From assembly GCF_000158095.2 (NCBI RefSeq), contig NZ_CM011002.1, positions 4,935,703 through 4,999,702 on the forward strand: DNA of 64,000 bases, in the 5' to 3' direction. Numbering within the stretch: the stretch's first letter is position 1; the number at the start of each line of letters is the position of its first letter. The stretch is from Roseibium alexandrii DFL-11 (lineage in GTDB: Bacteria; Pseudomonadota; Alphaproteobacteria; Rhizobiales; Stappiaceae). The notes under the pieces are model-generated. The model ran no database searches. It was not told the origin of the DNA and was given only the letters and a program-made list of their open reading frames with translations. Below, in pieces: positions 16,673-24,394 of this stretch. The position numbers and the translations under genes were made by a program.

Positions 16673-17608
16673 TCATTCGCTCCAGAAGGCTTCAGCGAGC
16701 GTTTTGATAGCCCTGATGTTGCGCGGTCCTGGTGTTGCCTCAACATACTCCAACGTCACAAAGCGGTCGTTCTTGACGGCATCGAGATCCGCGAAGGCCG
16801 GATTGGACATGATGAACGCACGTTTCTGGTCTGCAGTGACTTCGCCGTAGTTGACGATCACCACTACTTCCGGATTGCGTTCAACCACTTCTTCCCATGT
16901 GACGGTTGCCCAGCTTTTTTCAAAATCATCCATGATGTTCTTGCCGCCTGCAGCTTCGATGAGCGCGGTCGGCATGGCGTAGCGCCCGGCGGTAAACGGG
17001 GTGTCTTCGCCGCTGTCATAAACAAACACGCGCAGCGGTTCGGCTGTTTTGAGGTCCTGCTTGAAGGCGGCAAGATCGGACCGGTATCCTTCCACGAGGT
17101 TTTCTGCACGCTCTTCAACGGCAAAGATACGCCCTAAATTCAAAAGGTCAGCATACATGTCTTCGATGCTGGCTTTGTCCTTGTCCATGATGTGGGTGCA
17201 CGATTCGGTGAGCTCATAAACCTTCACGCCAAAGGGTTCGAGCGTCTCTGGCGTGACCTCACCACCGACTTTCATTCCGTAGTTCCAACCGGCAAAGAAG
17301 AAGTCGGCATCCGCGCCGATAATCACTTCCTTGGACGGATATTTGGACGACAGCTCTGGAAGTTTCTGAACACCTGCCCGCATTTCTTCATCAAGCGTTT
17401 TCCAGCCCGAGATCCCGGTATAGCCCACCATTCGGTCCTCAAGACCGAGGACCAGCATCATCTCTGTCAAATTCACGTCGTTGGATATGGCGCGTTGCGG
17501 CGGCGCATCGAAGGTCACCACACGGTCGCAGCTTTGCACGGTTGTTTCTGCCGCTGCGATGCCCACGGAAAGAGTGAGTGCCAGGCCGGTCAACAGTGTT
17601 TTCTTCAT
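16673..17608 (-). CDS. btuF: Periplasmic cobalamin/metal-chelate binding protein
   Basis: A 311-residue protein with a typical signal peptide (MKKTLLTGLALTLSVGIAAA, cleavage probably after AAA). The rest is a class III binding fold of the TroA/FepB/BtuF kind: two lobes joined by a long helix, here around residues 145-175. It would capture cobalamin or a corrinoid after outer-membrane passage and deliver it to the FecCD permease. It lies between the ATPase (3 bases upstream) and the permease. The cargo is assigned from the riboswitch, not from binding-site residues; an iron-siderophore role is the alternative. Confidence 0.8.
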   Translation of the reverse strand: MKKTLLTGLALTLSVGIAAAETTVQSCDRVVTFDAPPQRAISNDVNLTEMMLVLGLEDRMVGYTGISGWKTLDEEMRAGVQKLPELSSKYPSKEVIIGADADFFFAGWNYGMKVGGEVTPETLEPFGVKVYELTESCTHIMDKDKASIEDMYADLLNLGRIFAVEERAENLVEGYRSDLAAFKQDLKTAEPLRVFVYDSGEDTPFTAGRYAMPTALIEAAGGKNIMDDFEKSWATVTWEEVVERNPEVVVIVNYGEVTADQKRAFIMSNPAFADLDAVKNDRFVTLEYVEATPGPRNIRAIKTLAEAFWSE

Positions 17609-17611
17609 GGG

Positions 17612-18406
17612 TTAAATTCTCTGTTTTTGAATGTGGAATGTCAGATGATCATTGTTGCTGGGGGTGAGACGCTCGCGCCGGGCATCAACCTGGAAAGCCC
17701 CGGAAACAGCCGTTTCCGTCAAAACATGCGAAGGGGATCCAAACCCAAGTTGATGGCCCGATTGGAGAAGCACAACGTCGTCGCATAACCCAGAAGCAAG
17801 GTTCAGGTCGTGCAATGAGGTGACAATCGTCAGGGGCAAACTGCGGATAAGGTCCAGAACTTCCAGCTGATGACGGATGTCGAGGTGATTTGTTGGTTCA
17901 TCCAGGATCAACAGCCGCGGTTCTTGCGCCAAGGCGCGGGCCACCATCACACGCTGACGCTCTCCGCCTGAGAGGGTTCCAAGCTGGCGGCCTGCCAGTC
18001 CGTGCAAGTCCAGCCGGTCCAAGGCCGTCTCGATGATGTCCCGATCATGGGAACCTGTCGTCCCGGCAAACCCGCGCCGGTGCGGCGTTCGCCCAAGTGC
18101 CACGATCTCTCCGACTGTAAGAGCGAAGTCACTCGGTTGTTCCTGCAAGACGGCGGCAATCCGCTGTGCAGTCTCTCGCGCGGAAAGGTTCCAGATGTCC
18201 TCACCGTCTACCAGAACCTGACCTGTAACCGGTCGGTAAAACCGGTAAAGCAGTCTGAGCAGGGTCGTTTTGCCGGCACCGTTCGGTCCAACAATTCCAA
18301 GCACTCGGCCCGCTTCAAGATGGAAACTGGTCGATCGCAGCAGGATGTCTCCATGGCGCTTTGGCGACCAAGACAGGTCTTTGGCGGTGAGGGTCGCCGC
18401 GGTCAC
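17612..18406 (-). CDS. btuD: ABC transporter ATPase, FecE/BtuD type
   Basis: A 264-residue ATPase with Walker A GPNGAGKTT, Q-loop VLQEQPSD, signature LSGGERQR, Walker B LLILDEPTNHLD and the switch His in SLHDLN. It powers the FecCD-type permease encoded downstream. The start is the GTG at 18406, which overlaps the TGA of the DUF1636 gene (GTGA) and gives the family's usual length; a longer upstream frame lies inside DUF1636. Second gene of the riboswitch operon. Confidence 0.87.
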   Translation of the reverse strand: MTAATLTAKDLSWSPKRHGDILLRSTSFHLEAGRVLGIVGPNGAGKTTLLRLLYRFYRPVTGQVLVDGEDIWNLSARETAQRIAAVLQEQPSDFALTVGEIVALGRTPHRRGFAGTTGSHDRDIIETALDRLDLHGLAGRQLGTLSGGERQRVMVARALAQEPRLLILDEPTNHLDIRHQLEVLDLIRSLPLTIVTSLHDLNLASGLCDDVVLLQSGHQLGFGSPSHVLTETAVSGAFQVDARRERLTPSNNDHLTFHIQKQRI

Positions 18407-18798
18407 GAAGCGCGCGCTTTCTGCTCTTCGAGTGCCGAGTCGGCAGCCGGTATGCGCGCCAGAGTAGACTTCCGCAACTTGCCTGGACGGTCGACAGACG
18501 AACACCATCCGTCGCCGAGATAGGCGTATTGTTTTGCAAATGCGATGAGATCGTCGACATCGGTCTTTGGATCAATGTCTCCGAAAAGGTAGGAGGCCTT
18601 GCTTGTGCTGTGATAGGCGACCGTACACGGCTGATCGCACCCTGCCATGCAGGCGACACCTGAAACGTCGAAGGTTTCTGGGATCGTCTCCTTGGCAGCA
18701 GAAAGGGCATTTCGTAGCCGCTCAATCAGCTCAAAACCGGGCCGTGTTTCCGTACCCTTTCGCCGGCAGGATGTGCAAACAGTTATACGATGGTTCAT
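18403..18798 (-). CDS. DUF1636 cysteine-rich putative metal-binding protein
   Basis: A 131-residue protein of the DUF1636 family. Cysteines are arranged as CTSC near the N-terminus and CMAGCDQPC near the middle, the pattern of a thioredoxin-like 2Fe-2S ferredoxin or other metal site. Family members repeatedly occur behind cobalamin riboswitches and next to B12 genes, but their biochemical role is not established as far as I know. Here it is the first gene after the riboswitch, translationally coupled to the ATPase. The ATG at 18798 has GGAGG five bases upstream. A role in corrinoid or cobalt handling, for example electron donation, is plausible but inferred. Confidence 0.8.
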   Translation of the reverse strand: MNHRITVCTSCRRKGTETRPGFELIERLRNALSAAKETIPETFDVSGVACMAGCDQPCTVAYHSTSKASYLFGDIDPKTDVDDLIAFAKQYAYLGDGWCSSVDRPGKLRKSTLARIPAADSALEEQKARAS

Positions 18799-18931
18799 TT
18801 GGCCCTCCGCCATGAAAAAGGGCGCGCCAAACAAAACGACGTGGTGGCGGTGGGGACCGCTTTGCCATCATATGCTCCGAGCCGGGCGCCCCGCCCGCAT
18901 CAAGTTGAAGATCCGGAGCAGCATCTGCGCC

Positions 18932-19122
18932 GGTGATGGCAGGTCTCCTGACTCGCGGGTCGTAACTCTCCCGAACCTTCCCGGACGATATGCCCAGTGG
19001 TGTTTTCGGGGTCGCTCACCGCTCACAGTTGCGGGGGCAGTCACGGATTTGGTGCCTACTGGCTACGCCGCACCGTGTTCCCTTTTCATCTCGTCAGCCT
19101 TGGGCGTCTAAGAACCATCATC
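18932..19122 (-). promoter_or_regulatory. Cobalamin riboswitch
   Basis: On the minus strand the element shows the classic conserved blocks: AAAGGGAACACGGTG (5' part), a CTGCCCCCGCAACTGTGA-like core, GCCACTGGG-type sequence, and the B12 box AGTCAGGAGACCTGCC at 18938-18953. Outer arms GATGATGG (19115-19122) and CCATCACC (18932-18939) can close stem P1. It lies 134 bases upstream of the DUF1636 start. The leader also holds a small GC-rich hairpin (18884-18896) and a GGCGCGCC palindrome followed by a T run (18815-18828), which could be the expression platform. Binding of adenosylcobalamin would switch the transporter operon off. Confidence 0.93.
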
Positions 19123-19174
19123 GCTAAAAAAGCCGATGGCCGTCGAGCGGTCAACTCAAAAAGAGTGACTTGAA

Positions 19175-19190
19175 GCTTGTGATCACAAGC
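19175..19190. repeat. 16-bp perfect palindrome upstream of the B12 operon
   Basis: GCTTGTGATCACAAGC is a perfect palindrome with a TTGTGA-TCACAA core. It lies about 50 bases upstream of the riboswitch 5' end on the minus strand and 87 bases beyond the stop of the ATPase gene. It could be an operator for a Crp/Fnr-type or other regulator, or part of a transcript end. The rest of the 19123-19277 interval shows no gene; a TTGACC (minus strand, 19149-19154) could be a -35 box. Confidence 0.4.
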
Positions 19191-19277
19191 AAATTTTCAG
19201 TTTGACGCCTTGTCTCAAAATCCGCTGTGGCATGGCGTCTTCCATATGAGCAATAAACCAAATTGCGAAATCGGCTC

Positions 19278-20339
19278 TTAACGGAGCCGCTGTTCGGTCT
19301 TGGCATCAAAGAAAAAAGCGTTGGCTGGATCGAATGTGATTGCAACGGTGCTGTCCGGTCTCGGGACGTCTTCACCCTTCGTTTCAATGATCACGCGTTC
19401 TCCCGTCGGGCACACGAGATAGGAGTAGGCAACACCGCCCAGTTGTTCGGAAAGATCAACCTTCGCGCCTTCGTCCGCCTGGCTGATCATCACCTGCTGT
19501 GGGCGGAGGCCGACGAGAACCTTTTCGCCATTTTTAGGAAGTGCAACGGATGGCTCGACCGTCAAACCACCAAATGCGGGAATGGTGACGCTGCCATCTT
19601 GCACAATCCCCTCAACGAAATTCATCGACGGTGAGCCAATGAAACCGGCGACGAACTTGTTGTCCGGATCGGAGTAGAGCGTCATTGGGGAGCCGACCTG
19701 CTCAATCCGCCCGGCGCGCAGAACCACGATCTTGTCGGCCAGGGTCATAGCCTCGACTTGATCGTGGGTCACATAGATCATGGTGGCGCCGATGTCCTTG
19801 TGCAGCCGGGCAATCTCGACCCGCATATCAACGCGCAGCTCCGCATCTAGGTTCGACAGCGGCTCATCGAACAGGAAGACTTCCGGTCCGCGAACAATGG
19901 CGCGTCCGATGGCAACACGCTGGCGTTGGCCGCCTGAAAGGGCCTTTGGTTTGCGCGCCAAATAAGGCTCGAGTTTCAAGATACGCGCCGCTTCGCCGAC
20001 CTTCTCCTTGATCTCGGCCTTCGGGTGCCCGTTCATTTTGAGGCCGAAGCCCATGTTTTCCTCGACCGACATATGCGGATAAAGGGCGTAGGTCTGGAAC
20101 ACCATCGCGACACCGCGTTCGGCCGGATCGGATTTGGTCACGTCCCTCTTCCCGATGGAAATTTTTCCGCCGGTGGTTTCCTCAAGGCCGGCAATCATGC
20201 GCAAGAGCGTGGATTTTCCGCAGCCGGACGGTCCGACAAATACACAGAACTCACCATGTTCAATCTGAAGATCGACACCGTGAATGACCTGAACCTCACC
20301 GTATTTTTTAACGGCTCCGTCTAAGGTGACACCAGACAT
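19278..20339 (-). CDS. Sugar ABC transporter ATPase (UgpC/MalK family)
   Basis: A 353-residue ATPase: Walker [10 protein letters not shown], signature [14 protein letters not shown], Walker [17 protein letters not shown], switch His in VTHDQ, followed by a C-terminal TOBE/regulatory OB domain from about residue 235. It is the only ATPase near the galactoside binding protein and permeases, which run on the other strand from 21268, so it very likely energises them although it belongs to another transcript behind the IclR gene. The ATG at 20339 has GGGGAG upstream. Promiscuous ATPases of this type may serve several importers. Confidence 0.88.
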   Translation of the reverse strand: MSGVTLDGAVKKYGEVQVIHGVDLQIEHGEFCVFVGPSGCGKSTLLRMIAGLEETTGGKISIGKRDVTKSDPAERGVAMVFQTYALYPHMSVEENMGFGLKMNGHPKAEIKEKVGEAARILKLEPYLARKPKALSGGQRQRVAIGRAIVRGPEVFLFDEPLSNLDAELRVDMRVEIARLHKDIGATMIYVTHDQVEAMTLADKIVVLRAGRIEQVGSPMTLYSDPDNKFVAGFIGSPSMNFVEGIVQDGSVTIPAFGGLTVEPSVALPKNGEKVLVGLRPQQVMISQADEGAKVDLSEQLGGVAYSYLVCPTGERVIIETKGEDVPRPDSTVAITFDPANAFFFDAKTEQRLR

Positions 20340-20367
20340 GAAGTTCTTCTCCCCTCCCTGGGAACAA

Positions 20368-21147
20368 TTATCCTGGAAACTGCCAGTCCGAGACAGCTGC
20401 GGCAATTTCAGATGCAGCCTTCAAGAGCTCAGGCTTTGCTTCTTTCAATTCATCAAGGCTTTTGCGCCGGGTTGATGTTGTCACCGAAAGCGCGCCAATC
20501 GGACGGCCCTTTGGTGACAAGATCGGTGCTGCGATACAGATGATTTCCGGTTCATGCTCTTCCCGGTCGTAAGCAATGCCCTCTTGGCGGATAGTATCCA
20601 AATCAGCGCGCAGAGAGGCTTCGTCGGCCAGCGTTGCCGGGGTGTAGCGATAGAAGGATTGTTTGGCGATCACCTGATCGAGTTCACCTGGCTCGAGAAA
20701 CGCCATCAGGGCCTTGCCGACCCCCGTGCAGTATCCAGGGCCGACCTTTCCCGCTTGGGAATACATGTCGATCGGATCTTTTGCGTTGCGTTTGTCGACA
20801 TAAAGCACTTGCCCGTTGTCCAGTTGCGCAAGGTGCACCGTTTCACCGACGGTTTCTGACAAAGCGGAAACGATGGGCCGCGCAATTGGTGCAATGGAAC
20901 TTTGGCGCCAGGCCTGATGGGCAAGCCGCACAAGGCGGATACCCAACGCATAGGTCTGCTGCTCATCGCCGTAGGAGAGCATGCCTTGGCTCACCAGGGT
21001 TTGCAGCAGCCGGTAGAGGGTTGCCTTGGGCAGGGGGCTTTCATTGAGCAATTCGGAAAACCGGACCGGCCGGCCCTTGGCTGACACCATCTCCAGAACA
21101 TCAAGTGCTTTGCCGACCGTCCCATCTCCGGTGGCGTGTTTGTTCAT
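20368..21147 (-). CDS. IclR-family transcriptional regulator
   Basis: A 259-residue regulator with an N-terminal winged helix-turn-helix (about 12-75; [14 protein letters not shown] is the recognition helix) and a C-terminal effector-binding GAF-like domain (about 85-250). It is divergent from the galactoside operon and cotranscribed with the ATPase 28 bases downstream, so it probably controls galactoside uptake and degradation. The ATG at 21147 follows GAGGAG; upstream codons in the open frame are not family-like. An inverted repeat at 21233-21254 next to the divergent start is a candidate binding site. Confidence 0.9.
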   Translation of the reverse strand: MNKHATGDGTVGKALDVLEMVSAKGRPVRFSELLNESPLPKATLYRLLQTLVSQGMLSYGDEQQTYALGIRLVRLAHQAWRQSSIAPIARPIVSALSETVGETVHLAQLDNGQVLYVDKRNAKDPIDMYSQAGKVGPGYCTGVGKALMAFLEPGELDQVIAKQSFYRYTPATLADEASLRADLDTIRQEGIAYDREEHEPEIICIAAPILSPKGRPIGALSVTTSTRRKSLDELKEAKPELLKAASEIAAAVSDWQFPG

Positions 21148-21232
21148 GTGAGCTCTCCTCTTGACCCGTTTCTTATCGTCGAGCCTGTTGACAACGTAAC
21201 CGCTCACCCGCAAGGTATCAATATACAAAACT

Positions 21233-21254
21233 AAGTTTCAAATAATGGAACCTT
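21233..21254. promoter_or_regulatory. Inverted repeat, candidate IclR operator
   Basis: AAGTTTC (21233-21239) and GAACCTT (21248-21254) pair in six of seven positions around an AT-rich 8-base centre; the inner TTCAAATAATGGAA resembles IclR-type sites. It ends 13 bases before the binding-protein ATG, over the ribosome-binding region. Confidence 0.4.
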
Positions 21255-21267
21255 AAGGGAGGAAACC

Positions 21268-22530
21268 ATGCGTTCCATGTTGAAGACGTCCGCGGCAGCT
21301 CTTGCATTTTTTGCAACGGCGACCGGCGGCGCATTTGCTGACGGCCTGACCGGTGATCTCAAAATCTTCTTGGATACATCCAACCCGGCTCCTCGGGCGA
21401 CGATGGAAAAGATGATTGCCGATTTTCAGGCAGAAAATCCGGATCTCAACATTGAGACTACAGTGATTGACCGGGAAGCTTACAAGACCCAGATCCGCAA
21501 CTTTCTGACGGCGAACGCTCCGGATGTTGCAACCTGGTATGCGGCAAACCGGATGCGCCCCTATGTCGAAGCTGGGCTGTTCGAAGATGTGTCCGACCTG
21601 TGGGATGGCACCGAAATCGGTGAAAACCTTGCATCCACAAAAGGTGCGCTGACCATTGATGGCAAGCAGTGGGGTGTGCCTTACACCTACTATCAATGGG
21701 GTGTTTACTACCGCAAAGACATCTTCGACGAGCTGGGCCTTTCTGAGCCGACCACTTGGGAAGAGGAAAAAGCCAACTGCCAGAAGATCATTGATGCTGG
21801 CAAAAAGTGCTACACGATCGGCACCAAGTTCCTTTGGACGGCTGGTGGCTGGTTCGACTACCTGAACATGCGCACCAATGGCTTCGATTTTCACATGGAC
21901 CTGCTGCAGGGCAAGGAAAAGTGGGATTCTGAAAAGGTTCGTGCGACATTCGCCAATTGGCGCGAGCTCATCGACATGGGCGCCTTCATCGACAACCACC
22001 AGACCTACAGCTGGCAGGAAGCGCTGCCGTTCATAGTCAAGGGTGATGCTGCGGCGTACCTTATGGGCAACTTCGCTGTTGCGCCGCTCCGCGATGCCGG
22101 TCTCACCGACGATCAGCTCGACTTCTATCAGTTCGTCGAAATCACTCCGGGTATTGAAATGGCCGAAGATGCGCCAACCGATACCTTCCACATCCCGGCC
22201 AACGCGCAGAACAAGGACAATGCCCGCGAGTTCCTGAAGTATGTAGTGTCTCCTGACGTCCAGACATGGATCAACGACGGCAAGAACCTTGGGCAGCTTC
22301 CGGTGAACGCCAAATCGTCCGTCGATCAGGACAAGTTCCTGGAACAGGGATTTGAAATGCTGTCGACAAACTCGCCGGGTGGAGTCGCGCAGTTCTTCGA
22401 TCGGGATGCACCGGCTGAAATGGCAAAAGTTGCCATGGAAGGAATGCAGGAGTTCATGGTCAAACCGGACAATCTGGACAAGATCCTGGCCCGATTGGAC
22501 CGGTCGGCCAAGCGCATCTACAAGGACTAA
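21268..22530 (+). CDS. Sugar ABC transporter substrate-binding protein (family 1)
   Basis: A 420-residue periplasmic binding protein with a signal peptide (about residues 1-24, ending GGAFA) and the cluster B two-lobe fold used for oligosaccharides and polyols. It has an AGWF-like segment and the YYQWGVYYRKD hinge region. It delivers the sugar to the two permeases downstream. Since the same operon encodes both an alpha- and a beta-galactosidase, galactosides are the likely cargo. GGGAGG lies 7 bases before the ATG. A perfect hairpin follows the stop. Confidence 0.88.
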   Translation: MRSMLKTSAAALAFFATATGGAFADGLTGDLKIFLDTSNPAPRATMEKMIADFQAENPDLNIETTVIDREAYKTQIRNFLTANAPDVATWYAANRMRPYVEAGLFEDVSDLWDGTEIGENLASTKGALTIDGKQWGVPYTYYQWGVYYRKDIFDELGLSEPTTWEEEKANCQKIIDAGKKCYTIGTKFLWTAGGWFDYLNMRTNGFDFHMDLLQGKEKWDSEKVRATFANWRELIDMGAFIDNHQTYSWQEALPFIVKGDAAAYLMGNFAVAPLRDAGLTDDQLDFYQFVEITPGIEMAEDAPTDTFHIPANAQNKDNAREFLKYVVSPDVQTWINDGKNLGQLPVNAKSSVDQDKFLEQGFEMLSTNSPGGVAQFFDRDAPAEMAKVAMEGMQEFMVKPDNLDKILARLDRSAKRIYKD

Positions 22531-22548
22531 GTCCGATCTGATGAAACG

Positions 22549-22572
22549 GGCAGGGTGTTTCGGCACCCTGCC
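22549..22572 (+). other. Intercistronic hairpin after the galactoside binding protein
   Basis: Perfect 9-bp stem GGCAGGGTG/CACCCTGCC with a 6-base TTTCGG loop, 18 bases after the binding-protein stop and 60 bases before the first permease. There is no T run, so it is more likely an mRNA 3'-end protector or partial attenuator that keeps binding-protein expression above permease expression. Confidence 0.7.
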
Positions 22573-22632
22573 TTAACCTCCTGTTCTGCCAGCCGGCAGA
22601 GCCAGAGACGATCTCTTCCAACGAGTTTCCAA

Positions 22633-23544
22633 ATGGCCTACACGACGGACGGCCACCAGACATCGTGGTGGCACAGGAACCAGCAACAGTTGACGCCTTG
22701 GCTCTTTCTGGCCCCGGGTATCCTGTTTTTTCTGTTTTACGTCATCTTTCCAATCTTCCAGTCCTTCAACTTGTCGCTTTACGAGTGGGATGGACTTGGA
22801 GAAGCGGAGTTCGTTGGCCTTTACAATTACGAAGAGCTCTACTGGGATGACGCGTTTTATACGTCCCTCAAAAACAATGTGATTTGGCTTGTTCTCTATC
22901 TGGCTGCGATCCCTGCCGGCCTTTTCATTGCGTTGTTTTTAAACCAGACGGTCACAGGTATCCGACTTTACAAGTCGCTGTTTTTCTTTCCCTTCGTGAT
23001 TTCTCAAGTGGTCGTCGGACTGGTCTTTACCTGGTTCTACGACCCAACGTTCGGGATCTTGAACGTCTTGCTCGGATCTGTCGGTCTCCCGCCTGTCAAT
23101 GTTCTCGGGGATGAGAATTGGGTGACCATCGGGATCATCGTTGCCGGGCTTTGGCCGCAGACGGCGTATTGCATGATCCTTTATCTGACGGGATTGAATG
23201 CAGTTGACCCGGAACAGATCGAGGCAGGGCGTCTTGATGGTGCCAAAGGCTGGCGGATGCTTTGGTACATCATCATTCCGCAGCTTCGTCCGGCGACCTT
23301 CATTGCCTTCGTCGTGACCATTATCGGTGCGCTGCGGTCCTTTGATCTAATTTCGATCATGACCAACGGCGGACCGTTTGGCGCAAGCCGGGTGCTCAGC
23401 TTCTACATGTTCGAGGTCGCCCTGTCCGAATACGGCTTCCGGATGGGATATGGCGCGGCGATTGCCGTGGTCTTGTTCCTCATCATGCTGATGTTCATCG
23501 CCTACTTCCTGTGGTCGATGTACAAGGAAGAAAAGGCGCGCTGA
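22633..23544 (+). CDS. Sugar ABC transporter permease 1 (MalF/UgpA-like)
   Basis: A 303-residue inner-membrane protein with six predicted transmembrane helices, starting with a long hydrophobic segment near residues 22-45. The EAA loop that docks the ATPase is visible as EAGRLDGAKGWRMLWYIIIPQLRP. It pairs with permease 2, which starts one base after its stop. The ATG at 22633 fits the family N-terminus, but its ribosome-binding site is weak; an upstream GTG at 22555 falls inside the hairpin and is unlikely. Confidence 0.87.
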   Translation: MAYTTDGHQTSWWHRNQQQLTPWLFLAPGILFFLFYVIFPIFQSFNLSLYEWDGLGEAEFVGLYNYEELYWDDAFYTSLKNNVIWLVLYLAAIPAGLFIALFLNQTVTGIRLYKSLFFFPFVISQVVVGLVFTWFYDPTFGILNVLLGSVGLPPVNVLGDENWVTIGIIVAGLWPQTAYCMILYLTGLNAVDPEQIEAGRLDGAKGWRMLWYIIIPQLRPATFIAFVVTIIGALRSFDLISIMTNGGPFGASRVLSFYMFEVALSEYGFRMGYGAAIAVVLFLIMLMFIAYFLWSMYKEEKAR

Positions 23545-23545
23545 G

Positions 23546-24394
23546 ATGTTCCCAACACCCATCGAACGTACACCGCGCTCCTGGCAGATCACTTATCAGA
23601 CCTTGCTGCCGCTTGCCCTGATCCTCTGGCTGCTGCCCCTGATTGCCGTCGCAATTTTCTCGGTCAAACCTGATGCCGACTTTGCCAATGCCAACTATTG
23701 GGGGTGGCCCTCGTCTTTTGAGGGTTTCACCAATTACGGTCTGGTCTTCACCGGATCGGATATGCCGCAATATCTCTTGAACTCCTTCAAAATCACGATC
23801 CCGACCGTGATCGGTGCGGTCGCTCTGTCCTGCATGACGGGGTTTGCACTCGGTATCTATAAGTTCAGAGCCAACATCTGGATCTTCTTCATGTTCGTGG
23901 CCGGCAACTTTGTGCCGTTCCAGATCCTGATGGTCCCGGTCCGGGATCTCACGTTGCAGTTGGGGCTCTACAACACGATCACCGGACTGGTGCTGTTCCA
24001 CATCGCGTTCCAGACCGGGTTCTGTACGCTTTTCATGCGTAATTTCATCCGAGCCCTGCCGTTTGAGCTGATCGAAGCGGCAAGGGTGGAAGGCGTTGCA
24101 GAATGGCGGATCTTCTGGTTTGTCGTCCTGCCGCTGATGAAGCCGGCGATCGCCGCGCTCTCAGTGCTGATCTTCACCTTCATCTGGAACGACTATTTCT
24201 GGGCGATTGTACTGACCCAAGGCGTAGAAAGCCAGCCGGTCACCGCGGGGATCACCTCGTTCAATGCCCAGTACCGGGCCGCCTATCACCTGATGAGCGC
24301 GGGCTCCATCGTTGCAGCTCTGCCACCAGTCGCGATGTTTTTCATGATGCAAAAGCACTTCATCGCCGGTTTGACGCTTGGGGCCGTGAAATGA
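23546..24394 (+). CDS. Sugar ABC transporter permease 2 (MalG/UgpE-like)
   Basis: A 282-residue inner-membrane protein with six predicted helices. The EAA motif reads EAARVEGVAEWRIFWFVVLP near residue 175, and the C-terminus ends in the family-typical GLTLGAVK. It completes the galactoside importer with permease 1, the binding protein and the divergently encoded ATPase. Its stop overlaps the ATG of the alpha-galactosidase gene (ATGA), which couples transport to hydrolysis. Confidence 0.88.
   Translation: MFPTPIERTPRSWQITYQTLLPLALILWLLPLIAVAIFSVKPDADFANANYWGWPSSFEGFTNYGLVFTGSDMPQYLLNSFKITIPTVIGAVALSCMTGFALGIYKFRANIWIFFMFVAGNFVPFQILMVPVRDLTLQLGLYNTITGLVLFHIAFQTGFCTLFMRNFIRALPFELIEAARVEGVAEWRIFWFVVLPLMKPAIAALSVLIFTFIWNDYFWAIVLTQGVESQPVTAGITSFNAQYRAAYHLMSAGSIVAALPPVAMFFMMQKHFIAGLTLGAVK

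Noticed and set aside
21188..21193. TTGACA as -35 box of the galactoside operon
   Set aside because: A good -35, but no acceptable -10 at 16-18 bases; not listed as a promoter.
21253..22566. 437-codon open frame antisense to the galactoside binding protein
   Set aside because: Mirror frame of a gene with signal peptide and ribosome-binding site; no recognisable domain.
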